The translations under genes were made by a program, and so were the position numbers. From Selaginella tamariscina (lineage: Eukaryota > Streptophyta > Lycopodiopsida > Selaginellales > Selaginellaceae), in the NCBI GenBank assembly GCA_003024785.1, contig PUQB01000230.1:1-64000 (forward strand): a stretch of 64,000 bases of DNA, read 5' to 3'. This document shows, one piece after another, positions 11,701 through 25,036 of the stretch; the stretch's first letter is position 1; the number at the start of each line of letters is the position of its first letter. Under the pieces are notes generated by a model, which was not told the DNA's origin, did no database searches, and worked only from the letters and a program-made list of their open reading frames with translations.

Positions 11701-14700
11701 GCCATCTCGGGGGCTCCACCTCCAGCCTGACTTGGTTCTGCCGTTTAGTCCCCAAGCATGGTATCCATAGCCGCTCCATCAAATCGTGTTCGTTTAAGTC
11801 CCCCTTTCGCGAGACATCTCATGATAAGATGAGACGTCGAAACTAGAGTTGTCCAGAAAAATGTTACTGCTCGCTGAGTTGACCACCTTCGCCTTTGAAT
11901 ACGCCTGCATTCGCGAACGTCAGATGGTCCACAGTGCGCAACCTCTCACGAAGTACCAGTGTATCGAAGAAATACCTGGCGGTTCCTCCACTGTGTCCAT
12001 GGTTAAGCCGGGATTAAAACAGGGGCGCTCCACACCAGCAGCTTTTACATCCACACTCCGATGGACTTGGCTAAGTGAGATGCATGCTCCCCCAGACACG
12101 CAATTTCCCAGCTTATCAAAGCGTCCTCTCGACTCAGATGTTGCACCAACCTTAAAACATGTGCCCATACCTCACGTGCGCATATACATTCCCAAAAGCA
12201 GTGCGTTCTATCTCCAGTGTACCACAAGCTTCGCAACCCTGATACGGCAGTCCCTTCACATTACCCGAACTTGCTAAACTGTCCTGTAACATTAGCCACA
12301 TCATGGTTTTGATACTTGACGGCCATGCGCCTGCCCACAGCTTCCTTTCGAAATCTTTGCTCAACCCGTGTGGTAATCCTGCAGCGTGCAGCTGATCTTC
12401 TTCCCAAGAAACAGCCTCCTGCCCATGCGCGGCTCATAGCTGAAGAAGTCCCCCCCTGCTCGCTCGAATTCCAGCCCATGCCTTTGGATCAAATGTAAGC
12501 TCCTCTACTGCCTGCTTGCGAAACCAGTACAATATCCTCCACTCGCCGTGCCTAACCCTCGGATCCACAATTAAACGTTTCCATTCCATGTCCACCACTC
12601 GCACCAGCTTGGCATGTGTTAAATCTGGCAATGGTTCAATCCTCACTCGGTGGGGATGCAGCAGCCCGTCCTTACCAGGGAATCTCGCCCCTTCACAGCC
12701 TATTCTGTCATATATATGCCACACTGGTCTCCCAGTACGATCCAATTTCCGTCTACAAATTCCTGTGTTTGCCATGCACTTGACTGTCGCAACTTGTCTC
12801 GGCCACCAGTAGCTCCTCACAGCTTGTAGCATTGACTCTGTCGCGGATCTCATGTGTGATCCTTCCCATTGTCTGATCCACGTGTCTGGTTCTCCTCTGT
12901 CGACGTCAGCTCATCCAATTGATGCACCGTGCGCAGCCCTGCTCTGTGCCAACGCTAAACGTATCTCGAAGTACCTGTGGTGATCTCTCATCACCCAATG
13001 GGCAGCCATCCTCTGAGCTCATCAATGCGTGTAAAATATTGGATGCCTTGCATATTCCGCTTTGCACCCTGGCATCTTTGGACATAGAGCTGCCTTCAAC
13101 TTTTCCCAACTGCTCAGTAGTTTGCCGCAAAAAGACTCACGCACCACAGGCAGTTTCAACATCGATGTTGCAATATCCATCTGTCATCCCGTGCCCATTC
13201 TGCTATTCGTCCTGTGGAGTGTGCCGGACGCACCCTCGCCATTATATCTCTGAGCATGACTTTCCACGGTTGCGCGCCCGGCGCCAACCTCGGATCACTA
13301 GCTTCACCAGCAAAGCTTTAGCCGCTTCCGTTGGTGGAATCAAGCCTAGTCCCCATCAGCCTTGGGCATTGTACAAGATTCCCACCTCACTCTCGCCTGG
13401 TAGGCCTTGTTGACCGCTCCTTTCCAGATATATACTCGGAGCAGCACTCTATCTTCCTCATTGTTTCCACGTTGATGCTCCAGGTGCCTGCAAAAAACCA
13501 CAAACTCCCTAACAAACACTGTTAGCGACTGTCACTCGAGCTGGAATGACAATTGCCGTTCCCCACTGGTTCAAATGACTGGCCACGCATTGAGTACAAA
13601 AGAACTTTGTCGGGCCGGGCAGTAACTGCTCCAATCTGGAAACCCAAGTACCGCGTCGTGGCTCCTTTCTCAACCCATGAAACCCCCACTCTCCTCCCCA
13701 GTCCGGATGCTTGCCTTCGCCAATCCAAATTCCGCGCGATTTATTCCAGTTGGTACGCGCCCCTGCTGCTAGGTTAAAGCGTTCTAACAATCTTCGAACC
13801 CTGTCCAAGTTCTGTGCATCCCCAGCTAGCAAGAGGCTTGTGTCATCTGCGAATAGACTATCCAGCACGTCCCTCTGATGGGAGGTCCCAGATCGCTAAT
13901 TCCCCCTGACACTCTAGTAGTGGTATGCCCATCGGTCTCATTGGTCGAAGCGTGGACATGTGCGCATGCATGGCCTCTGCTTGCATCAAAAACAAATATG
14001 GCGCTAGCAGGCAACCCTGACGCACTGATCTCTGCAGTACCATGGCTGGTCCAAGCTTTCCGTTTAGCAGCAAGTGGCTCTTTGCACTTCGATACAATTT
14101 GGCCATCCATCCGATGAAACTTGCGGTATCCCCTTGCGCTCATAACTGCCTCCAGAAAACCCAATCTACGCGGTCATATGCCTTCTCTCTGTCCAGCATT
14201 AGCAAACAGAAGTCTCCTTCTAGTTCCTGCACTCTCTCCCCAGCTAGGAGTAGTGTGGCCACGTTTTCGTACAGCTGCCTTCCCCTTACAAATCCGCACT
14301 GCGATTCTCCGATTATGACTGCATCATGGGACGAAGCAATTGGCCATGGTCTTGGCTATGATCTTGTAGATCGTGTTGAGCATAGAGATGGGCCTCCAGT
14401 TGCGCACTTGCGTGGGATCTGCCATACCTTCCTTCGGAATGAGAGTAATCATGCTACTCGTGAAGGCCTCGGCCCATGGCTGACCTTCTGGTCCATTACA
14501 CACCGCTGTCCATTCATTATGCATAGCCTCGCCTAACCAATGCCATGACTGGGCAAAGAATTCCACCGGGTCCATCAAGTCCTGGCGACTTATCCCGTTT
14601 CCATAACTCCCGCATTGCCATGTGCATTTCTTCTTTCGTAAAGGGACGGGTCAACTTGTTGGACATTTCCTGGGTCACACAAGGTCTGAGCAGGGCCAAA

Positions 14701-16052
14701 CCAACTCGCACATCCTTGCACGTTCCGCCATCCATCCTTCCATAGTGAAGAGCCATTCAAAATACTTGGTTCCACATGCATCATGCGTCCACATCATCCT
14801 GCAAAATTCCTTCCTTGTCCTGTAACCCCAGCACCAGCTTGCTTCTCAAAGTTGGTTTGATGGCTCGATAGAACTCCGCATTGAGTCTCCGTTCATTCGA
14901 GTACCATCTTTGCGCCCTCAACCTCGTGCAGTCTTTAACCTTGAAGTCTTCCAATGCCTCCAAGTGGCGCAGAAGAACTTCTTTTTGGCTATCAGCCATT
15001 CGTTCTCTGGGTGTCGTCTCATCAACCTCTCACAAGCTGCCATGTTATGTCTTACTGCCCGGATGCCTGCGAATGCCTGGTTGTGCTTGGCACATTGTCC
15101 ATCCCTACATACTCTCGAACTGTGTGGAGATATTCCGATAGCCCCGGCTGTCCATTCTCCACTGCTTCCTTCCTCTCGAACCACATTCCTTCTAATAAGT
15201 TTGCACCTCCGGGCTGGAGATATACCGTCTGGTGATTGCAGACGGACGGTCGGGAGAGCTGATCTAACTTGGTGCCTTACAAATACCGAGACCGGTGCAT
15301 GATCTGAGAGGTAAATCCTTCCCACCGCTTCATGTTACCACACATCCCAAGTAACCATGGTGTTCCATAAATCCTGTCCAAGCGACGGTGCAAAGTGCGG
15401 CCTCCTTGGATCACTCCAGAACGCGTAAAGCGAGGCTCGTGGTCTTTGAAGGTCGTACTACCATACAAATCCTGTATCCCCAATGCCACTGTGCAGTGTG
15501 CGCCAGGCTTGTTGCTCTGTTTGTCCCCGTGCTGATCCTTCATACTGCCGAAATGCTGCTTGGTCCGAGGTGTCTTGTTCTGACTCAACCATGTTGAAGT
15601 CTCCACAAGCAATCCACTCATCCACCTCGTCTGGCAGTTTCTCCCTTAGCTCTCTCCAGAAATCAGTCCTCTGTTGATCATCCGTAGGAGCATATATGTT
15701 CAACAGCCCAACGCTGCTTCTTTTCACTTGTAGTACCACGTACTGGCTCTCCCCCGAATTAAAATGCCCTGCCCGACACCAGCCCCGACCATCTGCTACT
15801 CAAGCATAGCAACGTACCACCCGTTCTGCCTGCAGTTGGGTTCCAATACTGAGTGTACCCTGGCAAAATCCAACTTCCCTCCCATTATTGACGCTGCTAT
15901 GTGGTGTTCCTGCAGTGCTAAAACTCTACCGCCATTGATGCGACTTTGATCTCAGCCAGGTGCAAACTCAGCTTCTCCCTTTTCCTCTGTCCGTATGTGT
16001 CCGCATTCGCCAGACCTCGGACATTCCATGTCAATATGTGAACGTCCATCAT
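11700..16052 (-). pseudogene. LINE ORF2, endonuclease-reverse transcriptase (L3)
   Basis: Starts MMDVHILTWNVRGLAN at 16052, a start that overlaps the ORF1 stop as ATGA. The AP-type endonuclease has the CGDFNMVES motif (about 15590) and the SDHAPVSVF motif (about 15300). The reverse transcriptase includes KSPGLDGP, ITLIPKEG and NWRPISMLNTIYKI (14350-14600) and the catalytic FADD at 13842-13853. The C-terminal part has damaged zf-RVT-like sequence (about 12200-12320) and the block around 11950. It would nick target DNA and reverse-transcribe the element RNA. At least ten frame changes make it non-functional as read. It belongs to the plant L1-like group. Confidence 0.85.
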
Positions 16053-18973
16053 TTTGTTGTTGGGGATGGTGGGTCAGGCACTTGCCCCATGTCCTCCACC
16101 CATCCTAACTCGTTCAGCCGGGCTACCCTTTCCAGAAGCTCTGGCATCTTTGGAGGGATCGTTGGATCTTCTCCTCGTGAGAGCTTCGCTTTCCAGGTCC
16201 TCTTAGCTTTCTTCCCTAGTTTCGGATGCAACTTCAACCCTTGTGTTAACTTCGAGACTTCTCTCTTCTTTGGAAACTTCTTCCGTTTTGCACTTCTAGG
16301 CTGCAAAGTACTCGGTTGGTTTGTGCCATGACCCGGCTCGGTTTCTGCTTGTTCGTTTTCTTAGGATTGTTGCAAAGCTGCAAACTCCCGCCCACTATCG
16401 TTTTGACTGGTGTGACTTGCCCTGATTTGGGGGAAGACACTGCCTTTTTTCCTTTGGCGCTGTCCATCCCTCTTCCTCTAGTTGGTCTGTTTTGTCGGTT
16501 GTTTTCTTGCCTCTGTCCAGTCTTGCCGTTTCTTTCTTGCTGCTAGTACCGGGCATGTTGCTATCACGTGCCCGTTCACCTTCAAAATCGACACGCAAGT
16601 CTGCCTCCTCGCAAGGTAATTTCACCCTTGACTCCATGAATGGACAGTTCCTTGGGCACTTCTGCCACTGTAGTGCCCCTCAACTTCATATGCACTGGCC
16701 CTCGCATCCCGGGCTAGTTCCTAGAAACCATACCTCTGCCGCCCCTAGATCTTGAGCCACTATCCATTAGTGGTTTTGTTTTGCAAAAAATCGGGAGATC
16801 CCAAAGTTCAATCTCTAGATCATCTTCTTGCGCCAAATAATGATCCTTGTCCTCCGGACTGCACTCTGGAATCCATTTAAGCACCCTTGCCCAGACGGGT
16901 TAGCTGAATGGTTCCCTGCGCCACAAAGCATCCAAACACATGGCATCACTCAATTCTCCTTCAAAACATCCACGCCTAGATTCCGCATGCTAATTACAGA
17001 GCACTGCAATCCCGGATCCAGGGCTGTGTTTATCCAGTCTTTTATTTCAGCCATCGGCGGAATTCTACCTCCAAATATCAGCGTGAACATGGTACCTCGC
17101 GCTTCCATCTGCATGAGTCTCTTCTATGATGCGTAGTGTTAGATCCATCACCATCCGGATGTCCACCCTCAAGCTCCTCCATCCTAGAGAGTTGAGACCG
17201 ATCCGCGATAGCAACTTTATGAGTACCCACCAGGCTGCCTTGTTATCTTCAACGATGCAGGTAAAGTTTCCTTTCCTTTCCACACGCTCGTCTTAACTTT
17301 TGCCAATGGTGTTCACTTGAGTTCCTTTCCCCTGCTGGCATATCCGATAATTCCGTTGGTTTGTCACTTAGAGAAATCCGCACTTCATGTTCCTCCCCGT
17401 TGGTAGCTTTCCAACTTCCTCTCTCACAATCGCTCGATCTGGGACTACTCTACTTCGCCTTCTGCTTGCTTTTCTCCTGCTACTCTTTATCCTCTCTGCG
17501 TTTGCTCTGCCCGTGCACTTTCCAACTGTTGTATACCAGCTTTCTCCGTGTTGCTCAACACCTCCGCACTCAGCTCCTTGTCCTTGGTCCCCCCATGTCT
17601 TTTCTATGTTCTTGAATGCATCTTGGATCACCTTTGCCAAACTGATTGACTACCTCCTCAACATTTATTGTCTTCTCCGACCTGCCCGTTTGATTCCTTC
17701 TCTGTTTGTCCTTCTGTTCTACCCTGACTGCTAGCTCTCCTTGACACCGGCATCTCCCCTGAGTCTTCATACTCCGACAACACTCCACTTATACTTGACA
17801 CTGTGTTACCACTCTCAAACTAGATCTCCGTTTGGGATCCATCCATATCTTCAGCATTTTTGCCATGCTTCCTCATCCGCTAACCTGCTCCCGGCTTTTT
17901 TCTTGCAGGTGCCACTCTCTCTCTGCATCTTCTTTGCTGCCAGCTAAACTCCACACCATCCTTGTCGGTAAGGGAGGGAGCACTTCCGCCTGCCCACAGG
18001 ACTTCCATAGCTCCTTCTTCACGTTCAACAATTCAAAGGTATGTGAATCCCACCCGAACTTCTCCATACACATACGTTCCAGTGCCATCAGAAAGGTCTC
18101 CTCCAAACGTCTTACCACCTTCAGCCCACTCCATGCTCCACCATCTTCCTTGTGCAACAGCACCCTCTCTTTACCTTCGCAGTCCATTAATTTGAACTTG
18201 ACCACGCGTTCTTCCGTGTCATCTTCTTCCTGGATTTGTGTCACCACCGTCCCGCCCGAACGGTCTCCTCGCAAACGAACCAACCAATCTTCCAGTTTGT
18301 CCGGCACTCCTCGCAACACTGTTTGATTTCTGTTCCTGCTTCCACCGCATTGATCTGAGTCTCCTCCACGCGCACCCCTCGAGCTTGCAACGCCAATAAC
18401 AGCCTGACTCGACAACTTATCGCTCGCGCATTCTGCTCCCTCGCTACATGCTTCATGTCCACCTTCTCGAATTGGGTCATTAAAATGCACACTCGCTCAT
18501 GTAGAACTCGTAAACCGTCTGTCCAACTTTCACTTTCCCTTGCACCTGCACCATCAACTTGGAGTCGCACCTGATTCGAATCTTCTTCACCCCTCCGTCT
18601 TGCTAACATTAGACCGAAGAGTAAGTCCCCAGTACTCCGCTTGATAGTTCGTTGCGAACTTCAATGGCTGGATCACCTCCTTCACCATTTCCCTGTTTCC
18701 TTGCTCAACGTTGCTCCTACCTGCGCTCCCTTGGATTGTCTTTCGCCGCTCCATCGTGAAGCACGTACCAGACATTTCTGTCTCCTGCACTGCCTCCTCC
18801 TCACCAAACTCCTGCTCCAGTTTCGTAAGTGCTTCCTCCTCACCGCACCAATCGCTGTCTCCGCGTCCTCGGTCAACCCTGCTGACCTCAACCTCCGTGT
18901 AGGCAAAGCTAACCTTCCTTTCTCGCCATATGACTACTCTCCGTGGCCCCAACTGGCACTTATACATACGCAA
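16049..18973 (-). pseudogene. LINE ORF1 with N-terminal RNase H, gag-like region and CCHC knuckle (L3)
   Basis: Pieces in several frames, 5' to 3'. An N-terminal leader is followed by an RNase H domain (about 18770-18400) with HDGAAKDN, TNYQAEYWGL, a diverged VDGAGARES region where others have DSKLM, and HVAREQNARA. Then come KLEDWLVRLRGDRSGG and KLMDCEGKERVLLHKE (about 18300-18150), a charged region, a gag-like stretch (about 17280-16640), a zinc knuckle broken by a one-base deletion at its second Cys (about 16590), and a basic tail ending DPPSPTTK. The RNase H type (TNNQAEY) is like the archaeal/bacterial form known from some plant LINEs, where it normally follows the reverse transcriptase. 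Whether RNase H and gag were one frame is inferred from L7. Confidence 0.75.
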
Positions 18974-19747
18974 CCACTTGGCCCAGACTAGGCTCTTACA
19001 TATGCATCAACAAACGAACGCATGTCCATCAAACCCAACCAGCATTAACCGTGTCCCCTGACCGTTCCTCAAGTCTTGTACCCGAACTGGCCCCCAGCAA
19101 GGCTAATCGCCATACATGTTGACTTAACTTGCCAGGAGAACCACTTGTTGCATATACGTGTATTATGCTTACCTCCAACGAGCAACTCCGTTTTCTCACT
19201 TCAATGTCCTCATTTCCACTTCCCGCACATACTTGTTTCTGCCCTGCAACCCTAATTCTTACCCTGTTTTTAATTTTCAATTTTCCTAATCTCTATGAAC
19301 ACTAAACCCATGTTTCCTCTTTTGATCAAATCCGCTCCTCGCCTTCTATCCTCTTCGAATCCGATCTTTCCAGCACTGCCCTTTTGCAATTCCCGCCCTT
19401 GCGCACAGCACTCAACCCAATTTCTGGTTTTCTGACTGCCACACCTGTTCTAACTCTGCCCAACCTAACCCTACCTCGCCAGCTACCACATCTCCTCCAA
19501 TCTGCTCCTCTACCTGCTGCCACTGCCCAACTCACCTACGGCTCTCTTTCCTAATGGCTCCTGAGGTTGCCCAACTACTTCTTTCTCTGATTCCTGTCTG
19601 CTACGCTACACTCTCGCCTAAAACCTCTCAAACACCTGAAAAACTGCCCGAAACACCCAGCGCTGGGTGGCGCCATCCCTATGGACCTCTAGCATGCCTC
19701 CTACATGCTTTTCACTCTCAGATCCTCAGCTTCATGAATTGCCGGCT
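18974..19747 (-). other. 5' UTR of L3
   Basis: No supported coding frame. It matches 52054-52830 of L7 closely over most of its length, including GGTGGCGCCATCCCTATGG. The last 30-40 bases at the 5' end differ between the two copies. It probably contains the internal promoter, which is inference. Confidence 0.6.
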
Positions 19748-19789
19748 GCATCGTGTTGATATCCAATCCGCCGCAATCGTGTTGATATG
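19748..19789. repeat. Double junction motif with a 10-base filler
   Basis: Two copies of the 17-base motif (19748-19762, slightly shortened, and 19773-19789) separated by CCAATCCGCC. This fits a target duplication around a tiny insertion. Confidence 0.65.
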
Positions 19790-21613
19790 AAAGAATGTTT
19801 AAAGTTTATTCATAGGGCTAAATACAAGTGTACATAAAACATCCCAACGGATTTTATATAAACCTACTCTTATTCCCATCCCCCTAAACCCAAGCATCGC
19901 TGAGTGTTCGAAGAAAGAAAATAATCGATTCAGACCTTTACGGGTCTAGTCTCTCGCCCGGATACTGTTCGAGCTTCAATCTCCAAACCACAGCTCACAA
20001 GCACACACCAAAGAAAAAGCAAACACAAACAAATGAGGCCAAACCATTCAGCACAGGCCCGTAGGCGGTGCCTAACGCGAACAGTGAGCCAATCAAGTGC
20101 ATACGAATTTGCCATACAGCTTTGCCCATTCACTGTAAGTGCCACAAAGAACAACCAACGTCGCCAGAAACACGACCATCCACATACACATACGCAAGTG
20201 CCAGCAACATGTCACTCGGGGTCTTCAGTTCTCTGACCTTTCAACACAAGCCCGTAGGCGGTGCCTAACCCAAGCAACGAGCTAATCAAGTGCGCATGCC
20301 ACCTGAAACAACCAACATCATAGAAACAACCAACGTCGCCAGGAACACGACCATCCACATACACTTACGCAAGTGCCTGAACCAGGAAATTGCATAACTT
20401 CTTCTAAGCAAACCAACCAAACCTGCAACATGTCACTCGGGTTTCAGTCCTCTAACCTTTCAGCACAGGCCCGCAGCGGTGCCTAACCCAAGCAACGAGC
20501 CAATCAAATACATCTCTGTCACCACGAAGTTGCCACACCAACGTCACTCATTCATTGCACATGCCACCAGAAACACGTTGCTAGAAACACGACCATCACA
20601 CAAAACAAATTAATGTTTACTAACCATGAAGCTTCCTTAATAAAATCAATGACCATTGCCCCACATGCAAGACCAAACAAGAGCAAACGCCACCAATGCC
20701 ATGTCTAGCCAAAAGGACCACCACTGAACCATGGTAATACTCGCAGATAGCCATGGGTGACAAGGCCATGCTGTAATCCGCATCCTCATATGTACCATTG
20801 CAGTTGATGACTTGCCCAGACTCCACTTGCCGTGGCTACAAGGGAGTCAGCAATATCGCTTTCAAACAAGACACACCAACTTAATTTCGCAGCTCATACA
20901 TGACAATCCAAGCTTGTCATGCATGGTAAGACCATGTTCAGACCCACAACAATAGCATCTACTCATATGACCTCATCAATGTTACCACATGGTTTTACCC
21001 CTTCTGGGCAAATGCAATAAAACGTAGAATCGCACACATGCCATCTGAGACTTCAAAATTTTGCTCTAAAACTTGAGAAAAGGCATAAGAGCTCACACCC
21101 TCACTGCCCATCTCCTCAATTTCATTAAAAAACCGAGCAATCAAGGCGCACATGCATCAAACCCTAGAGTGAACCCTAGCATCGCACACATACCCTTTGA
21201 AACTCCAAATCTCTGCTCCAAAACTTGAGGAGAGACATAAGAGACCACATCCTCACTACCCATCTCCTCAATTTCATGAAAAAACCCGAACAATCAAGGC
21301 GCACATGCATCAAACCCTTGAGTGAACCCTAGCATCGCACACATACCCTCCGAAACTCCAAATCTCCGCTTTAAAACTTGAGGAGAGACATAAGAGACCA
21401 CATCCTCACTACCTATTCTCCTTAATTTTATCAAAAACCCGAGCAATCAAGGCGCACATGCATGAATCCTAAAACTCACCACATAGTCGAAAAATTCTAA
21501 AAAATTTCTCCGAATCAAGTCGAAGGGGCCATTAAGGCATCACCATTCAACCATCTAACCTTCCATCTCCCCCACCACCAAGGCACTAGACGCCAAGGCG
21601 ACTAGGGTTTTGC
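19790..21613 (-). mobile_element. Non-autonomous non-LTR element B4
   Basis: Same family as B1, between motifs 19773-19789 and 21614-21630. It has three copies of the AGCACAGGCCCGTAGGCGG-type unit (about 20049, 20243, 20459), the region with CCATGGTAATACTCGCAGAT (20729), and three copies of the 150-base 5' unit (about 21015, 21180, 21320). The copy number of both arrays differs from B1 and B2. Confidence 0.7.
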
Positions 21614-21656
21614 GCAATCATGTTGATATGACCCAACATGCAATCAGGTTGATATG
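21614..21656. repeat. Double junction motif with a 9-base filler
   Basis: Motif copies at 21614-21630 and 21640-21656 with ACCCAACAT between them, another candidate micro-insertion. Confidence 0.65.
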
Positions 21657-21763
21657 CTGGAAGTTTAGAAGTTTATTCATGAGGCAAAATACAACAAACA
21701 CTTCCAGGTTTTCTCTCCTCTACATTCTACGCCGCCTAAGGACCTTTCTAACTACATAACATT

Positions 21764-21985
21764 CTATATACAAGCCCACACTTCGGTTGCTACCTCTACG
21801 TAAACATCCTCAGCCACGTAAGCAGCCATGTAAGCAGCCACACAGGCAGCCACATAAGCAGCCATGTCATCCCCCATGTAAGCCACCTCATCCCCCACGT
21901 AAGCAGCCACATAAGCAACCATGTCATTCCCCAAGTAAGCAGCCACGTAATCATCATCACGGGAATCTACCAACCATCTGGGGGA
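21764..21985 (-). other. In-frame acidic/aromatic repeat tail after ORF2 (L4)
   Basis: The ORF2 frame runs past its usual stop into the 12-base array and encodes YVAAYLGNDMVAYVAAYVGD-like repeats, ending EVATEVWACI. In L1, L6 and L8 the equivalent repeat is in a separate overlapping frame. It may be fortuitous. Confidence 0.35.
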
Positions 21986-24276
21986 TTCCACCTCCATTTC
22001 ACCTGGTCTTGTAGTTTGACCCAAGCAACGGGAGCCACACCCTCTCCATCAAGTCTCTCTCATTTTAGATCCCCTCTCTCCCAAACCACTTCGTGATGTG
22101 AAGCAACCGCGGACACAAGAGTTGTCCAGAAAAACGTCACCATCCGTTGGGTTGACCACCTCTGACCTTTGAAAACCCCTGCGTTTTGAGCACGCCAGAT
22201 CGCCCACATGCACATCCCCGTATAAAATACCACTGTGTGGCCGACATACCTGGCGGCTCCTCCACACATCCAAGGCAAGTCCCGGCCTGAAGCTTGGAGG
22301 CTCATCCCTATCAGTTTTCACCACCCATACTCCCACAGACTTTGAGAGGAAACCTGCGTGCTCGCCTAAACGCACTAACTCCCAACTCACTAAGGCCTCT
22401 AGGCAACTAACCTGTTTTACCACATGCATGACACAGGCCCATACTTCCTGCACACACACACACTCTTAGAAACAGTGTCATTCGGACTCCAAAATTCCGC
22501 AAGCCTCACATCCCTGGAATGGAAGTCCCACACATTCCCACGCACTGCCAAGCTGTTTTGTAGAAGCAACCACATCATGGCCTTGATCACAGAGGGCCAC
22601 GGACCATACCATAACTCCCGCCCAAAGTCCTTGCTCAACCCGCGGAGGAGCCCAGCCGCATGCAGATGATCCGCCATTTTGGACATAGGACGCTTACCCA
22701 GCAGCAACTTCTGGCCTAGCTGTGGCTGATAGTTGAAGAAGCTACTTCCTGTCTCACCACCTATCCATCGCCAAGCCTTGGGATCAAAATCCAGTTCTTC
22801 CACAATCCCCTCGTCGAAAAGGTACAGTAATCTCCATTCACCATGGCGGACACCAGGGTCCACACATGGATTCTTCCTGTCCATATCCACAACGCGTGCT
22901 AGTCGTGCACAAGACAGATCCGGCAATGAGGTGATCGCCAACCATGTGGCTGCATAACCCGTCTCTTTAGAAACCTGAATCTCGCCCCTTCGTTGCCTCC
23001 TACATCATACACAAACCACACTGTACGAGTGCCCTACTCATCTAACAATAGCCAATCTCCTGATTTGTGGGCTTGCGATTGCCAATCCCCCATCCGCCTC
23101 AGCCGATCCGCGCATATTCCAAAGACTTAATAGCCCGGCTCATGGTATCTGTGATCCCTATATCCGCTGCCCTTCCCACCGTTGGATCCATTGAGCCGCC
23201 AATCTTGGATCCCATGTCTGCAGACCTCGAGCTGATGAACCCGCCTTGTGCCACCGTCTAAAGCAATCCCTCATGGCTTGTGGCATCTTCTCTTCTCCTA
23301 GCATCCACCCCTCCTCTGATTGCATCAATTCGTGAAGAAAGATGGGGTGCCTCAATAATCTGCCCAACAACTAGGAACCATCGGATACAGTGCCTCTTTC
23401 AACTTCTCCCATGTGCCCAGGAGCTTCCCAGTAAAGGATTCACGAAGCACAGGGAGCCGTAATGCGGACGTGGCTAGAAACCAGGCGTTGTCTGGCGCCC
23501 ATTGTGCTGCTCTCCCTGACGCCCAAGTCGGTGTCACCCTCCTTAGTGCATCTATCAGCAAGACCTTCCACGACTGTTGCCCTGGTGACAGCCCCCTGAT
23601 CACCAGCTTAACCAAGAGCGCTTGAGCCGCCTCTACTGGTGGGCTCAACCCTAGTCCACACCTCCGACTTTGGCATGGTACAAGACTCCCACCAGACTCA
23701 AGCTTGGTACCTCATCCGTTGGCCAACTCCCTTCCAGATATATGCCCGCAACAATGTTTCCACCTTCCGCATCGTCTCTGCATTAATACTCCATGCTCCG
23801 GTAAAGAACCATAGGCCCAAGCAGGACACTATTGCAAACTGTGGCTCGGGCAGGGAAAGATAGCTTCCTTCGCCCCCATTGGCTAATGTGGCTAGCCACC
23901 CGCTCCAGAACAAACAAACTCTGTCTTACCGGTCATATCATGTGCCCAGCTGGAAGCCTAGGTACTCGTGGTGGCACCTCTTGCAACCCATCGGAAGCCC
24001 CATTCATTCCCCCAGTCCGGATGATCTCCTTCGCCCAGCCATATCCCCTTGGATTTGCCCCAATTTGTCTTAGCTCCCGCTGCTAAGTTGAACCGCTCCA
24101 GCAACCTCTTTACTGTGTCCAGATTCTCCATGTCACATGCTAGTAGAAGTCCCACATCATCGGCAAATAGGCTGTCCACCACTTCCTGTTGTACCGGTGC
24201 ACCCTGATTTGGGAGCGGGATGCCTCGTGGTCGTCTAGGCCTACGGGCCAAAGGTGGGCATGCAACGCCTCCACCT
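21960..24276 (-). pseudogene. LINE ORF2 C-terminal half (L4)
   Basis: The upstream end is truncated just before the catalytic site. FADD lies at 24156-24167, followed by LERFNLAAGAKTNWGKSKG. Further frames carry the thumb and connection region (23350-23650), then 22417-22941 with LDFDPKAWRWIGGETGSSFF and AMMWLLLQNSLAVRG leading into the zf-RVT-like part. The C-terminus ends near MEVESPRWLVDSRDDD and is open into the minisatellite in the same frame (to 21764). It is broken by several frameshifts. Confidence 0.8.
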
Positions 24277-24293
24277 GCAATCGTGTTGATATG

Positions 24294-25036
24294 ATGGAAT
24301 GTTGTAAGTTTATTCATGGTGCAAAATACAACCAACAATTCCAAGATTTTCTCCCCTAAGTTCTACGCCGCCTAACTATCTCTCTTAGTCTATGTCAAAC
24401 TACTATATACACCTTATCTACCTCGATATACGCCTCCTCAACAACCCAGTCAGAACAACCATCAATGTCCAAGTCACCAGGTCCGTGAGCAGCCACATCA
24501 CCACACATGTGTGCAGCCACATCATCGTCCATGTCACCATCCACGTCAGCAGCCACGTCACTATCAACGTCAGCAGCCACGTCACTATCAACGTCAGCAG
24601 CCATGTCACTATCAATGTCAACAGCCACGTCACTATCAACGTCAACAGCCACGTCGTCTGCCATGTCACTGTGCGCGTCAGCAGCCACCTCATCTCCCAC
24701 GTCATTATACATCAGGGGGATTGTACCAACCACCGGGGAGGACTCCATCTCCACTTGATCTGATTGGCCCCTTCACCCCAAGCAACGGATCCACAGTCTC
24801 TCCATAAGGTCTCTCTCATTCAAGTCGCCTCGCCCCTGCGACTTCATGGTGTGACGCAATCGCTGAAACCAGTGTAGTCCAGAAGAACACAACCGTTCAT
24901 TGGATAGACCACCTCTTCCCTTTGAACACTCCCGCGTTGCGCGCGCGCCAAATTGCCCACATGGCACATCCCCAAATGAAGTACCACTGGGAAGAAGACA
25001 TCCCTAGAGGCTCTTCCACCACATCTAAGACAAGAC
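24294..25036 (-). mobile_element. LINE copy L5, 3' fragment cut by gypsy-1
   Basis: The 3' end is at motif 24277-24293. It contains a tandem array of about 21 bases (CAGCCACGTCACTATCAACGT, 24535-24665) and the ORF2 C-terminus (24773-25036) with SSQWYF and MWAIWRARNAGVFKG. It stops at about 25036, where gypsy-1 leader sequence begins. Its continuation is not found on the other side of gypsy-1, so the break came with a rearrangement or deletion. Confidence 0.75.
24395..24754 (-). other. Putative acidic-repeat ORF3 (L5)
   Basis: A 119-residue frame beginning MEMESSPVVG, overlapping the ORF2 end in another frame, with (D/V/A)-rich repeats such as DVDSDVAADVDSDVAAD and an end VEEAYIEVDKVYIVV. No known domain. 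It could be a chance frame through a repeat whose unit length is a multiple of three. Confidence 0.35.

Larger units (their letters stand above)
10779..19747 (-). mobile_element. LINE copy L3, near full length
   Basis: A 9-kb minus-strand LINE between motifs 10762-10778 and 19748-19762. From 5' to 3': 5' UTR (18974-19747), ORF1 with RNase H, gag-like and CCHC regions (16049-18973), ORF2 with endonuclease, reverse transcriptase and C-terminal region (about 11700-16052), and a 3' region with twin hairpins and CCACGT-rich repeats (10779-11700). There is no poly(A) tail; the element ends at the 17-base motif. Coding regions are broken by many single-base indels. It is colinear with L7, so the domain order is shared by two independent copies. 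Confidence 0.85.
21657..24276 (-). mobile_element. LINE copy L4, 5'-truncated
   Basis: A 2.6-kb 3' part of a LINE, from inside the reverse transcriptase to the tail, between motifs 21640-21656 and 24277-24293. The 3' region holds a GCAGCCACGTAA-type array (about 21810-21950). It is closely related to L2 in the tail. Confidence 0.8.

Noticed and set aside
24490-24700. Regular short repeats that look like a CRISPR array
   Set aside because: Units are contiguous with no unique spacers, lie in a LINE tail, and the context is a plant genome.
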